Source: Virgisporangium aurantiacum
Lineage (GTDB): Bacteria; Actinomycetota; Actinomycetes; Mycobacteriales; Micromonosporaceae
DNA: 53,669 bases
Reading direction: 5' to 3'
Assembly: GCF_016863635.1 (NCBI RefSeq)
Contig: NZ_BOPG01000109.1
Coordinates: 1 to 53,669, forward strand
Every line of letters starts with the position of its first letter. Positions within the stretch are counted from its first letter, which is position 1. The notes beneath the pieces are model-generated. The model searched no databases. It had not been told where the DNA came from and was given only the letters and a program-made list of their open reading frames with translations. Below are positions 34,491 through 43,198 of the stretch, piece after piece. A program made the translations under genes and the position numbers.

Positions 34491-36070
34491 TGCGGCTGCG
34501 GGGCTTCCGGCTCTGGCTGCTGGCGTTCTCGGCGTTCTTCCTGATGATCGGCGCCTGGGCGCTGTCGGCACCGTACGACGGCTCCGCCGACGAGCACGAC
34601 CACATCTACCGGGCCGCCGGCGTCTGGTCCGGCGACATCGCGCCGAGGCCCGCGGACGCGGTGCGCGGCAGCGGCGCGTTCGTACACGTCCCGCGCGGCC
34701 TGATCGTGCCCGACGAGATGTGCTGGCAGTTCAAGCCGGCCGTGTCCGCCTCCTGCGCGCCCGAACCGGGCAGCGACCGCACCTCCGTGCGGGTGGGCAC
34801 CGGCGCCGGCCGCTACCACCCCGGCTACTACGCGCTGGTCGGCCTGCCGCTGAAGCTGTGGCCGGGCTGGTCCGGGGTGATCCTCGCCCGGTTCATCACC
34901 GGTGCCGCCGCGGCCGCGCTGCTGGCCGGTGCGCTGGTCACCATCGTCACGTACTTCCGTCGCCGGCTCATGCTCGCCGGGCTGCTGGTCGCGGTGACGC
35001 CGATGGCGGTGCACTTCTTCGGCGCGGTCAACCCGAACGGCCTGGAGATCGCCGCCGGCGTCGGCCTGTTCACCGCGCTCGTCCCGCTGGTGCTGGGCCG
35101 GGCCGGAGCCGACGACGACGCCGGCCCGCCCACGTGGCTGCTGGTCCTCGCCGGAACCAGCGGCATCCTGCTCGCCTCGCTGCGCCCCACGGGCCTGATC
35201 TACCTGCTGTTCGCGGCGATCGCGTTCTTCATGCCCTTGCGCCGCGACACGCTGGCCCGGTTGTGGGGGTCGGTGGCGGCCCGGTGGTGGATCGGCGCGG
35301 TCGCGTTCGCCGCGGTGTTCGCCGCCGGGTACGCGGTCGCGTTCAAGGGGACGGACCTGGGGTCGACGTTCCGCGGCGGCGCCGCGATCGAACGCGGGCA
35401 GGCGGCGCTGATCATCGTCGAGCTCTGGGGCGAGTTGACCGAGCAGATCGTCGGCGTGTTCGGCTGGCTCGACATCAACATGCCGGGCTCGATCTACGTG
35501 ATCTGGCACCTGGCGGCCGGCGCGCTGCTGGTGTTCGGCATCGCGTTCGGCCACTGGATCGACCGGTGGCGCCTGTCGATGCTGCTCGTCGGCGCGGTGG
35601 GCGTCCCGACGTTCATGCAGTTCTGGTTCTTCAACGACACCGGGTTCGTCACCCAGGGGCGGTACATGCTGCCGGCGCTGGTGGGCGTCATGATCTTCGC
35701 GGCGTGGATCCTGGAGGAGCGCGGGCTGCCGGAGCGGGCCGGCCGGTCGCTGATCCGGTTGTTGCTGGTCACGGTGCTGCCGATCCAACTGTTCAGCCTG
35801 CTGTGGGCGATGATCCGCTGGCGCAGCGGCCTGCCCGACTACGGGAAGATCGGCATCGTGTCACTGTGGCCGCTCGGCCGCGGCTGGCACCCGGTCACGG
35901 GGTCGGCGTTGCCGGTGTTGATGCTGATCATCGGCCTCGCGGGGCTGGCCTGGCTGGTGTGGCGGCTCTCGGTTCCGATGGTCGCGGCCGCCGCGGAGCC
36001 GGCGGCCGATCGCCCGGAACAGGACGACGGTGCCGGCCGGGACGGCGCCGAACTGGCGACGAGCACCTGA
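34490..36070 (+). CDS. DUF2142-type multi-pass membrane protein
   Basis: A 526-aa protein with 10-12 predicted helices. After the first helix it has APYDGSADEHDHIYRAAGV, whose acidic residues on the outer face resemble a GT-C active site. A long loop with cysteines then leads to GRYHPGYYALVGLP, and later GAVNPNGLEIAAGVGLF. The same landmarks appear in the protein at 50729-52357, so the two are paralogues. The reaction is unknown; a glycosyltransferase role in surface-polymer assembly fits. The C-terminus is acidic and cytoplasmic. It starts with a one-base overlap with the GtrA gene. About 98 bases separate it from dop. Confidence 0.85.
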   Translation: MRLRGFRLWLLAFSAFFLMIGAWALSAPYDGSADEHDHIYRAAGVWSGDIAPRPADAVRGSGAFVHVPRGLIVPDEMCWQFKPAVSASCAPEPGSDRTSVRVGTGAGRYHPGYYALVGLPLKLWPGWSGVILARFITGAAAAALLAGALVTIVTYFRRRLMLAGLLVAVTPMAVHFFGAVNPNGLEIAAGVGLFTALVPLVLGRAGADDDAGPPTWLLVLAGTSGILLASLRPTGLIYLLFAAIAFFMPLRRDTLARLWGSVAARWWIGAVAFAAVFAAGYAVAFKGTDLGSTFRGGAAIERGQAALIIVELWGELTEQIVGVFGWLDINMPGSIYVIWHLAAGALLVFGIAFGHWIDRWRLSMLLVGAVGVPTFMQFWFFNDTGFVTQGRYMLPALVGVMIFAAWILEERGLPERAGRSLIRLLLVTVLPIQLFSLLWAMIRWRSGLPDYGKIGIVSLWPLGRGWHPVTGSALPVLMLIIGLAGLAWLVWRLSVPMVAAAAEPAADRPEQDDGAGRDGAELATST

Positions 36071-36156
36071 CCGTCTTCCTTCCGCGTGCCTTCCTCCGTG
36101 CCTTCTTCTAGGCCCATCGCATCGAGGTGGTGTCGGGTTGTAACCGTCGACTGGAC

Positions 36157-36162
36157 TAGTCT
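36157..36162 (+). promoter_or_regulatory. Putative -10 element for a leaderless dop transcript
   Basis: TAGTCT fits TANNNT and ends six bases before the dop ATG at 36169; no ribosome binding site is visible. A leaderless transcript, as is common in actinobacteria, is the simplest reading. The pyrimidine-rich bases 36071-36110 just upstream hold short imperfect CGTGCCTTC repeats. Confidence 0.45.
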
Positions 36163-36168
36163 CAGCGT

Positions 36169-37686
36169 ATGAGCGTGCGGCGGGTCATGGGTTCCGAGGT
36201 CGAGTACGGCATCTCCGTGCCGGGTAACCCCGGGGCCAACCCCATGGTTACCTCGTCGCAGGTGGTCAACGCGTACGGCGCGCGGCCGGAGCTCTCGCGC
36301 AACGGCCGGGCCCGGTGGGACTACGAGGAGGAGTCGCCGCTGCGCGACGCCCGCGGGTTCACCTACTCCGGCGCGCTGTACGACCCGGCCGAGGCGCTCG
36401 CCGACGAAGACCTCGGCCTGGCGAACGTGATACTGACCAACGGCGCCCGGCTGTACGTCGACCACGCGCACCCCGAGTACTCCACGCCCGAGGTCACCAA
36501 CCCGCGTGACCTGGTGTTGTGGGACAAGGCGGGCGAGCGGGTGATGGCCGAGGCCGCCCGCCGGGCCGCCACGATCCCCGGCACCCAGCCGATCCACCTG
36601 TACAAGAACAACACCGACAACAAGGGCGCGAGCTACGGCGCGCACGAGAACTACCTGATGCGCCGGCAGACGGCGTTCGCCGACATCGTCATGCACCTCA
36701 CGCCGTTCTTCGTCACCCGGCAGATCGTGTGCGGCGCCGGCCGGGTCGGCATCGGGCAGGACGGGTCGACGCCGGGCTTCCAGATCTCGCAGCGGGCCGA
36801 CTTCTTCGAGGTCGAGGTCGGCCTCGAGACCACGCTGAAGCGTCCGATCATCAACACCCGCGACGAACCGCACGCCGACGCCGACAAGTACCGGCGGCTG
36901 CACGTCATCATCGGCGACGCGAACCTGTCAGAGATCTCCACCTACCTGAAGGTCGGCTGCGCCTCGCTCGTGCTCGCGATGATCGAGGACAAGGCGCTGC
37001 CCTCCGACCTCGGCATCGCCGACCCGGTGAGCGAGCTCAAGGCCGTGAGCCACGACCCGACGCTGACCCACCGCATCCGGCTGCGCGACGGCCGCCGCCT
37101 CACCGCGCTCGACCTGCAGTGGGCCTACTACGAGCGGGCCCGCGCGTACGTCGACGACCGGCAGGGCGGCGACGCCGACGAGGTCACGCTCGACGTGCTG
37201 GCCCGCTGGGAGAGCGTCCTCGACCGGCTCGGCCGCGACCCGATGCTGTGCGCGAACGAACTCGACTGGGTGGCCAAGCTGCGCCTGCTCGACGGCTACC
37301 GCGACCGCGAGTCGCTCGGCTGGGCGTCGTCGAAGCTGCAGCTCATCGACCTGCAGTACTCCGACGTGCGGCCCGAAAAGGGTCTTTACCACCGGCTCGT
37401 CGCCCGCGGCTCGATGGAGCGGCTGTTCACCGACGAGGAGGTGCGCGAGGCGATGACCGAGCCGCCGGAGGACACCCGCGCCTACTTCCGTGGCCGGTGC
37501 CTGGCCCAGTACGCGGCCGAGGTCGTCGCCGCCAGCTGGGACTCGGTGATCTTCGACATCGGCCGCGAGTCGCTGGTACGGGTGCCGATGATGGAGCCCG
37601 AGCGGGGGACCCGCAAGCATGTCGGCGCGCTGTTCGACCGCTGCGACACCGCCAAGGATCTGTTGGAGGCCCTCACAAAGGGGTGA
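36169..37686 (+). CDS. dop: Pup deamidase/depupylase Dop
   Basis: A 505-aa enzyme of the carboxylate-amine ligase fold shared with glutamine synthetase and PafA. The N-terminus MSVRRVMGSEVEYGISVPG carries the conserved metal-binding Glu of the GSEVEYG motif. A Dop-specific insert around VPGNPGANPMVTSSQ follows. Further landmarks are YVDHAHPEYSTPE, LYKNNTDNKGASYGAHENYL and TRQIVCGAGRVG. Dop removes Pup from substrates and, where Pup ends in Gln, deamidates it. Here Pup ends in Glu, so depupylation is probably its main job. The gene starts the dop-pup-prcB-prcA run and is 20.5 kb from arc, a separation unusual for this system. Confidence 0.97.
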   Translation: MSVRRVMGSEVEYGISVPGNPGANPMVTSSQVVNAYGARPELSRNGRARWDYEEESPLRDARGFTYSGALYDPAEALADEDLGLANVILTNGARLYVDHAHPEYSTPEVTNPRDLVLWDKAGERVMAEAARRAATIPGTQPIHLYKNNTDNKGASYGAHENYLMRRQTAFADIVMHLTPFFVTRQIVCGAGRVGIGQDGSTPGFQISQRADFFEVEVGLETTLKRPIINTRDEPHADADKYRRLHVIIGDANLSEISTYLKVGCASLVLAMIEDKALPSDLGIADPVSELKAVSHDPTLTHRIRLRDGRRLTALDLQWAYYERARAYVDDRQGGDADEVTLDVLARWESVLDRLGRDPMLCANELDWVAKLRLLDGYRDRESLGWASSKLQLIDLQYSDVRPEKGLYHRLVARGSMERLFTDEEVREAMTEPPEDTRAYFRGRCLAQYAAEVVAASWDSVIFDIGRESLVRVPMMEPERGTRKHVGALFDRCDTAKDLLEALTKG

Positions 37687-37764
37687 TGTCGCGTCGGCCG
37701 TTCGGGGTCGCGGCGAGATAGGTTTGCTCACACGGTTCAGGTGGATCGAGGAGGGGCGGTCAAC

Positions 37765-37983
37765 ATGGCCACACGGGACACGGGCGGTCAGTCGCAGTCG
37801 GGCAAGGCCCGCAAGGACGAGGAAGTCGACGAGGCGCCGGCGCCGGAGGCGAACCCGGAGGTCGCCGAGCGCCACGAGAAGCTCTCCGAGGACGTCGACG
37901 ACCTCCTGGACGAGATCGACTCGGTGCTGGAAGAGAACGCCGAGGAGTTCGTCCGCGGTTATGTCCAAAAGGGCGGCGAGTAG
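37765..37983 (+). CDS. pup: Prokaryotic ubiquitin-like protein Pup
   Basis: A 72-aa largely disordered protein attached to substrate lysines by PafA and read by the ARC/Mpa coiled coil. It has a charged N-terminal half, the helical region DVDDLLDEIDSVLEENAEEF that binds the ATPase, and the C-terminus YVQKGGE. The last residue is Glu, the form ready for ligation, not the Gln used in mycobacteria. GAGGAGG precedes the ATG. A -10-like TAGGTT lies at 37719-37724, so the gene may have its own promoter as well as read-through from dop. Confidence 0.97.
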   Translation: MATRDTGGQSQSGKARKDEEVDEAPAPEANPEVAERHEKLSEDVDDLLDEIDSVLEENAEEFVRGYVQKGGE

Positions 37984-38025
37984 TATCTTCACGCTCTGAC
38001 GCATTGATCAACTGAAGGGAGCCCC

Positions 38026-38856
38026 GTGGCAGCGGGATTCGATCCACCGCGCCGGTTTCCGGCCGACGTCGCGCCGCCGGTGTCGTCGTCGTTCGTCGAC
38101 TACCTGAGTCGTACCGCGCCCGAGCTGCTGCCCGGCCGCCGGCCCCTCCCTCCGGGCATGGCCGCCGAGGGGCTCATGCACGCCACCACGGTCGTGGCGA
38201 TCACGTTCGACGGCGGCGTGCTGATGGCCGGTGATCGCCGGGCCACCGCCGGTCACATGATCGCCAACCGGGAGATCGAGAAGGTCTACGCCGCCGACAT
38301 GTACTCGCTCGTCGGCATGGCCGGCACCGCCGGCATCGGCCTGGAGGTCATCCGGCTGTTCCAGGTCGAGCTCGAGCACTACGAGAAGATCGAGGGCGCG
38401 ATGCTCTCGCTCGACGGCAAGGCCAACCGGCTGGCCACCATGATCCGTAACAACCTGGCCGCCGCCATGCAGGGTCTCGCCGTGGTCCCGCTGTTCGCCG
38501 GGTTCGACCTCGACGCGCAGGAGCCGGGCAAGGCGGGTCGCATCTTCAGCTTCGACGTGGTCGGCGGCGTGTACGAGGAGACCGACTACGAGGGCATCGG
38601 GTCGGGCTCGCTGTTCGCGAAGTCGTCGCTGAAGAAGCTGTTCAAGCGCGGCCAGACGGCCGAGGAGGCGATCCGCATCGCCGTCGAGGCGCTCTACGAC
38701 GCCGCCGACGACGACACCGCCACCGGTGGGCCCGACACGATCCGCAAGATCTACCCCGTCGTGATGACGGCCACCGCGGAAGGCGCCCAGCGGGTGCCGA
38801 ACGAGCAGGTGGCCGAGATCGCCCGCTCGGTGATCGCCGCCCGCACCGTCGACTGA
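38026..38856 (+). CDS. prcB: 20S proteasome beta subunit PrcB
   Basis: A 276-aa catalytic subunit. The propeptide is residues 1-53; autocleavage before T54 gives the N-terminal threonine nucleophile (TTVVAITFDGG). Mature D17 (D70, in AGDRRATAGH) and K33 (K86) complete the active site. The propeptide is removed during assembly of the 28-mer core. The GTG at 38026 follows AAGGGAG. It lies 42 bases after pup and 72 bases before prcA, consistent with one operon. Confidence 0.97.
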   Translation: MAAGFDPPRRFPADVAPPVSSSFVDYLSRTAPELLPGRRPLPPGMAAEGLMHATTVVAITFDGGVLMAGDRRATAGHMIANREIEKVYAADMYSLVGMAGTAGIGLEVIRLFQVELEHYEKIEGAMLSLDGKANRLATMIRNNLAAAMQGLAVVPLFAGFDLDAQEPGKAGRIFSFDVVGGVYEETDYEGIGSGSLFAKSSLKKLFKRGQTAEEAIRIAVEALYDAADDDTATGGPDTIRKIYPVVMTATAEGAQRVPNEQVAEIARSVIAARTVD

Positions 38857-38928
38857 TCCCGTCCACCCCGCCGTGAGCTGGCCCGGTAAGGCCAGCGCAT
38901 TGACAGCGAGCTAAGGAGAACCCCACCG

Positions 38929-39801
38929 GTGGCTATGCAGTTCTACGCATCGCCCGAACAACTGATGCGGGACCGCTCGGAGTACGCCCGCAAGAACATC
39001 GCGCGTAGCCGCGCCGCGATCGTGCTGAGCTACGACGGTGGCGTGCTCCTGGTCACCGAGAACGTGTCGACGGCGCTGCACAAGGTCAGTGAGATCTACG
39101 ACCGCATCGGGTTCTGCGCGGTCGGCCGCTACAACGAGTTCGAGACGCTGCGCGCGTTCGGCGTGCGACTGGCCGACCTGCGCGGCTACTCCTACGACCG
39201 GCGCGACGTCACCGGGCGGGCGCTGGCCAACGCGTACGCGCAGAACCTCGGTGCGATCTTCACCGACCAGACCAAGCCGTTCGAGGTGGAGATCTGCGTC
39301 GCCGAGGTGGGCCGCACCCCCGACAAGGACGAGTTGTACCGCATCACGTTCGACGGGTCGGTGCAGACCGAGCCGGGCATCCTGGTCATCGGCGGCCAGG
39401 CCGAACCGGTGTCCGCCCTGGTGCGCGAGCGCCACAACACCGACATGACGCTCACCCAGGCGCTGAAGATGGCCACCGACGCGCTGGCGAGCGTCGGCGG
39501 CGAGGGCGGCAACAAGCGCGAGATCCCGCGGCACCAGTTCGAGGTGGCGGTGCTCGACCGGCGCAAGTCCGGCCGCACGTTCCGCCGCGTCGTGGGCGCC
39601 GCGCTCGACGCCCTGCTCGACGGCTCCGACAAGAAGCCGGAGGAGCCGCCGCCCCCGACGGTCGCGGTGTCGCCGGCCCCCGCCAAGAAGGACGACCCCG
39701 CCCCCGCCCCGTCGGAAGACTCCGACGCCAGGGCAAAAGCCACCGAAAACCCCGGCACTCCGGACCCCACCCCAGAGCCGGAGTCCTCGCCGGACGAGTA
39801 G
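38929..39801 (+). CDS. prcA: 20S proteasome alpha subunit PrcA
   Basis: A 290-aa structural subunit that forms the outer gate rings and docks the ARC C-terminus. It starts MAMQFYASPEQLMRDRSEYARKNIARSR, the typical gate segment, and then has the core fold (LSYDGGVLLVTENVST, VGRYNEFE, VEICVAEVG). The last 45 or so residues after about 245 are a Pro/Ala/Glu/Asp-rich tail (PPPPTVAVSPAPAKKDDPAPAP), longer than in M. tuberculosis. AAGGAG precedes the GTG by ten bases; an ATG two codons later is less well placed. The strong palindrome directly downstream ends the transcript. Confidence 0.96.
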   Translation: MAMQFYASPEQLMRDRSEYARKNIARSRAAIVLSYDGGVLLVTENVSTALHKVSEIYDRIGFCAVGRYNEFETLRAFGVRLADLRGYSYDRRDVTGRALANAYAQNLGAIFTDQTKPFEVEICVAEVGRTPDKDELYRITFDGSVQTEPGILVIGGQAEPVSALVRERHNTDMTLTQALKMATDALASVGGEGGNKREIPRHQFEVAVLDRRKSGRTFRRVVGAALDALLDGSDKKPEEPPPPTVAVSPAPAKKDDPAPAPSEDSDARAKATENPGTPDPTPEPESSPDE

Positions 39802-39806
39802 TCCCC

Positions 39807-39884
39807 AGTCGATCTTGCAGTTGTGGTGCCTGAATCAGCCGGTTCTACACCGGTTTGATGGGCACCACAACTGCAAGATCGACT
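39807..39884. repeat. Palindromic element with perfect 24-bp arms after prcA (GATCTTGCAGTTGTG family)
   Basis: Arms at 39807-39830 and 39861-39884 are perfect inverted repeats. The 30-base loop contains a further small hairpin (ccggt/accgg, 39839-39853). It begins five bases after the prcA stop and ends six bases before the stop of the convergent gene, so it is well placed to terminate both. Nineteen bases of its left arm are identical to those at 19432-19450. Confidence 0.88.
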
Positions 39885-39890
39885 CTGAGG

Positions 39891-41852
39891 TTATGCCGGG
39901 TGGGTGACGACCTCGACCTTGTCGGGGTGGCGTTGGGCGAGCAGGGCGGCCGCCTCGGCGTTGGTCGGAGCGTCCGGGCCGGCGAGGAAGCGGGCCTTCG
40001 GATCGGCGACGTGGATGCGCACCGTCACCGGGCTCACCGCCACGGCCTGTTCCAGGTCGGCGATCGTGCGTGGACCGCGCGACGGGTTGAGGAAGTTGTA
40101 CCAGTCGTGCCCGTAGCGGTAGTTGCGCTGCAGCACCGACGCGTAGAGCGTGCCGAAGAAGTTCCGGTACGGGTCGCCCATGAGGTCGACCTCGACGCTG
40201 TTCGCGGCGACCGGGTACTCGCGGGCCAGGAACACCGCGTCGCGTCCGCCGCCGGGGGAGCCGCGGTCGATGCCGGTGGCCAGCCGCACGCCGTAGCTCG
40301 GCACCACCGCGTGGTTGCGGCCGCCGGCCACGACGAAGAACCCGGCCACCACCAGCACGGCGGCCGCCGTGACCACCAGCGACCGGCTCAGCGCCGGCCG
40401 GGCGCTTCCGAGCCGGGCGCTCGCGAGCCGGGCCAGTGACCCCATCAGCACCAGCGCGACGATCACCAGCACGTGCAGCAGCTTGTCGAAGTAGTAGTGC
40501 GTGCGTCCGATCGTCAGCAACTGCCAGGCGCCCATCGCGGCCTGGAGCGACGCGGCCGCGAGCAGCGCGAACGCGCCCATCCGCCGGGCCGGCGACCGCA
40601 ACCCGCCGACGGCGACCAGCCCCGCCGCGGCCAGCAGCACCAGCACCAGCGCGGCCGGCTTGTCGCTGGGCAGCGCGGTGCCTGCCGAGGTGAGCAGCTG
40701 GGCGGTGGTGGCGTGCAGCAGCCCCACCGGCGTGATCGCGGCGATCGGGGCGGCGACGACGGCGACCACCACCGCCGGCCAACTGCGCCACAGCCGGTCG
40801 CGGACGGCCCACCCGAGCACCAGCAGCCCCGCGTAGGGGAGGAACAGGTGGTAGGTGAACGACAACCCGATCACCAGCAGCCCCACCGTCACCACCTGGT
40901 CGACGCGGTTGGTCAGCGGCCGCACCACCACCGCGGTCAGGGCGGCGGCGACGGCCAGCCCGGCGAGTTCGTTCGGGTAGCCGCGGACGAACACCGCGAT
41001 CGGCTCGCCGAAGTAGACGCCGGCCGCGACCACGGCGAGCGCCGCCGTCACCGCCAGCGGGCGGGCACCCGGGCCGGCGACGCGGGCCGCCGACCACAGC
41101 ACCACCAGCGCCAGCACGACGAACGTGGCCACGTACAGCCACAGCATCGTGTTGACCGCGGTGAACGGGTCGGCGCTGCTGGTGTCGGACGAGCGCAGGA
41201 ACCGGTCGACGACCGCGTACGTGTAGTAGATGCCCTGCGGGTACGCCCGGATGCCCTCGGTCTCGGCCGGTGGCAGCATCGTGGCGTCGGTGGGCGGGTG
41301 CAGGAACGCGTACCCGCCGAAACGGCCGATCTGCTCGAACAGCGTCGTGTGCCGGGCGATGTCCTCGCCGCCGGCGACGATGCCGATCCGGCCGCCGAAG
41401 TCACGCAGCGCGAACGGCACCACGGTCAGGACGGCGACGGCGGCCGCCCCGGCGGCGACCAGAATGTCCGACGTGCGGTGTGTGCGCGGCGCCCGCCAGT
41501 CACGCCGCGTCGCGATGGCGACGAGGGCCGTGAACGCCGTGCCGGCGAGCACCACCGGGTGCAGCTTGCCGACGTAGGAGAAGAACAGTCCGGCGACGCA
41601 CAGCGCACCGAACGACTGGACGATGCCCACCACCAGCCGGTCGAGTAGCGTCGGCAGTCCGCGCTGCAGGCCGACGACGCCGGCCAGGAACGCGGGAATG
41701 AGCAGCCAGTCGGCACCGACGAGGTGGGTGAGCAGCGGCACCAGCCAGGCCGCCGCGAGCGCGCCGAGCCACCACAGGCGGCGCAACCACGGCCGGGGCT
41801 GGCTACCGGCCGGTGGTCGCACGTCGGTGTCCGGCGCGGCTTGTGTCGACAT
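39891..41852 (-). CDS. Large multi-pass membrane protein, putative GT-C-like glycosyltransferase
   Basis: A 653-aa protein with about 12 hydrophobic helices and a C-terminal soluble part of about 150 residues. The N-terminus MSTQAAPDTDVRPPAG is cytoplasmic. A long extracytoplasmic loop contains GGEDIARHTTLFEQIGRFGGYAFLH and PQGIYYTYAVVDRFL, and a later loop FVRGYPNELAGL. The C-terminal domain has DLMGDPYRNFFGTLYASVLQRNYRYGHDWYN. The layout fits GT-C or related wall-polymer enzymes, but I cannot name the family. The ATG at 41852 has no Shine-Dalgarno sequence but has a -10-like TACGAT eight bases upstream, so it may be leaderless. Confidence 0.75.
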   Translation of the reverse strand: MSTQAAPDTDVRPPAGSQPRPWLRRLWWLGALAAAWLVPLLTHLVGADWLLIPAFLAGVVGLQRGLPTLLDRLVVGIVQSFGALCVAGLFFSYVGKLHPVVLAGTAFTALVAIATRRDWRAPRTHRTSDILVAAGAAAVAVLTVVPFALRDFGGRIGIVAGGEDIARHTTLFEQIGRFGGYAFLHPPTDATMLPPAETEGIRAYPQGIYYTYAVVDRFLRSSDTSSADPFTAVNTMLWLYVATFVVLALVVLWSAARVAGPGARPLAVTAALAVVAAGVYFGEPIAVFVRGYPNELAGLAVAAALTAVVVRPLTNRVDQVVTVGLLVIGLSFTYHLFLPYAGLLVLGWAVRDRLWRSWPAVVVAVVAAPIAAITPVGLLHATTAQLLTSAGTALPSDKPAALVLVLLAAAGLVAVGGLRSPARRMGAFALLAAASLQAAMGAWQLLTIGRTHYYFDKLLHVLVIVALVLMGSLARLASARLGSARPALSRSLVVTAAAVLVVAGFFVVAGGRNHAVVPSYGVRLATGIDRGSPGGGRDAVFLAREYPVAANSVEVDLMGDPYRNFFGTLYASVLQRNYRYGHDWYNFLNPSRGPRTIADLEQAVAVSPVTVRIHVADPKARFLAGPDAPTNAEAAALLAQRHPDKVEVVTHPA

Positions 41853-41860
41853 CGGCCGAG

Positions 41861-41866
41861 ATCGTA
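41861..41866 (-). promoter_or_regulatory. Putative -10 element for a leaderless minus-strand transcript
   Basis: On the minus strand the bases read TACGAT, which fits TANNNT, eight bases before the ATG at 41852. No ribosome binding site is present. No clear -35 is seen. Confidence 0.35.
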
Positions 41867-41976
41867 GCACCGGTCCCGGCCGTCACGATCGGGCCGCCGT
41901 GCGCCAGGTATTGTCCCCGTCAACGCCGCCGCACCGGTGCGTGCGGACGTCCACCGACCCCCGAACCGGAGCCTGC

Positions 41977-43191
41977 ATGCCGTCCCCATCTGTAGAGGTC
42001 ACCGTTCTGCTGCCGTGCCTCAACGAGGCCGAGACCCTCGCCGTCTGCGTGCAGAAGGCGGTGCGCTGCCTGGCCGAGCTCGGCGTCGACGGAGAGGTCC
42101 TGGTCAGCGACAACGGCTCCACCGACGGCTCGCAGCAGATCGCCGAGGCGAACGGCGCTCGCGTCGTGGCCGCGCCGATCCGCGGGTACGGCGGCGCCCT
42201 GCAGGCCGGCATCGAGGCGGCCCGCGGCCGCTACGTGATCATGGCCGACTCCGACGACTCGTACGACCTGTCGAATCTCGGACCGTTCATCGAGCGGCTC
42301 CGCGAGGGCAACGACGTCGTCATGGGCAACCGGTTCAAGGGCGGCATCGCCCCGGGCGCCATGCCGTTCCTGCACAAGTACCTCGGCAACCCGGTGCTGT
42401 CGCTGATCGGCCGGGTGCTGTTCGGCCTCAAGCACGTCGGCGACTTCCACTGCGGCATCCGCGGCTTCAACCGGGCCCGCATCCAGGCGCTGGGCCTGTG
42501 CATGCCGGGCATGGAGTTCGCGTCGGAGCTGGTCGTGCGGGCCGCGCTCGCCGGTTACACGCTGGTGGAGGTCCCCACCACGCTGCGTCCCGACGGTCGC
42601 AGCCGCCCGCCGCACCTGCGCACCTGGCGCGACGGCTGGCGTCACCTGCGCTTCCTGCTGGTGTTCGCGCCGCGCAAGATCCTCGTCTGGCCCGGCGCGG
42701 TCCTCGGCACGATCGGCCTGGTCGGCACCGCCGCCCTGGCGGTCGGTCAGGTCTCGGTCGGGTTCGGAAAGCTCGACGTCAACGGCCTGATCTACGCCTG
42801 CCTGCTGCTGATCGTCGGGGTGCAACTGGTGCTCTTCGGCGGGTTCGCCGAGCTGTACGGCCGGCACGAGGGCATCACCCACGTCGACCACGCGGCCCGC
42901 TGGACGAAGCTGCTGCGCCTGGAGACCTGCATGGCGATCGGCCTGCTGCTGATGCTGGTCGGCGCCGTCGGCACGGCCGTGGCGTTGACGCAGTGGAGCG
43001 ACACGGGCTTCGGCGCCCTGCAGACGAGCTCCACGATCCGCTGGGTGCTGGTGTCGACGACCTCGGTGTCCCTGGGCTTCATCATCATCTGCTCGGGCCT
43101 GTTCTCCAGCCTCCTGACCCTGCGCAGCGCGCGGCCCGGTCGCCTCGTCTTCGACGCCGACGACCAGGAGGAGCTCATAGCCGCCCGCTGA
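41977..43191 (+). CDS. Glycosyltransferase family 2 with C-terminal membrane helices
   Basis: A 404-aa DPM1/GtrB-like enzyme. LLPCLNEAET, SDNGSTDGS and MADSDDSYD (the metal-binding acidic motif) form the nucleotide site; GDFHCGIRGFNRARI follows. Four hydrophobic segments from about residue 230 on (VWPGAVLGTIGLVGTAALAV, then LIYACLLLIVGVQLVLFGGF and two more) anchor it. It probably loads a sugar onto a polyprenyl phosphate for an outside GT-C enzyme, and the divergent protein at 39891-41852 is a candidate partner. The ATG at 41977 follows GGAG by five bases. A TATTGT -10-like element lies at 41909-41914. It ends seven bases before the stop of a convergent gene. Confidence 0.92.
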   Translation: MPSPSVEVTVLLPCLNEAETLAVCVQKAVRCLAELGVDGEVLVSDNGSTDGSQQIAEANGARVVAAPIRGYGGALQAGIEAARGRYVIMADSDDSYDLSNLGPFIERLREGNDVVMGNRFKGGIAPGAMPFLHKYLGNPVLSLIGRVLFGLKHVGDFHCGIRGFNRARIQALGLCMPGMEFASELVVRAALAGYTLVEVPTTLRPDGRSRPPHLRTWRDGWRHLRFLLVFAPRKILVWPGAVLGTIGLVGTAALAVGQVSVGFGKLDVNGLIYACLLLIVGVQLVLFGGFAELYGRHEGITHVDHAARWTKLLRLETCMAIGLLLMLVGAVGTAVALTQWSDTGFGALQTSSTIRWVLVSTTSVSLGFIIICSGLFSSLLTLRSARPGRLVFDADDQEELIAAR

Positions 43192-43198
43192 AGCGGGG

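Noticed and set aside
32823..34571. Extension of the aminotransferase upstream to 34571.
   Set aside because: The extra 190 or so residues are Glu/His/Arg/Gln-rich and run opposite the GtrA gene. The family begins near the GTG at 33992.
36071..36120. Short CGTGCCTTC repeats before dop as a possible insertion scar.
   Set aside because: The units are too short and imperfect, with no inverted ends or target duplication, to call a mobile-element trace.
15638..36168. Transposase, integrase or attachment sites at the edges of the glycan blocks.
   Set aside because: No such gene, no tRNA and no matching direct repeats were seen at the block edges, so a mobile-element mechanism is not supported.
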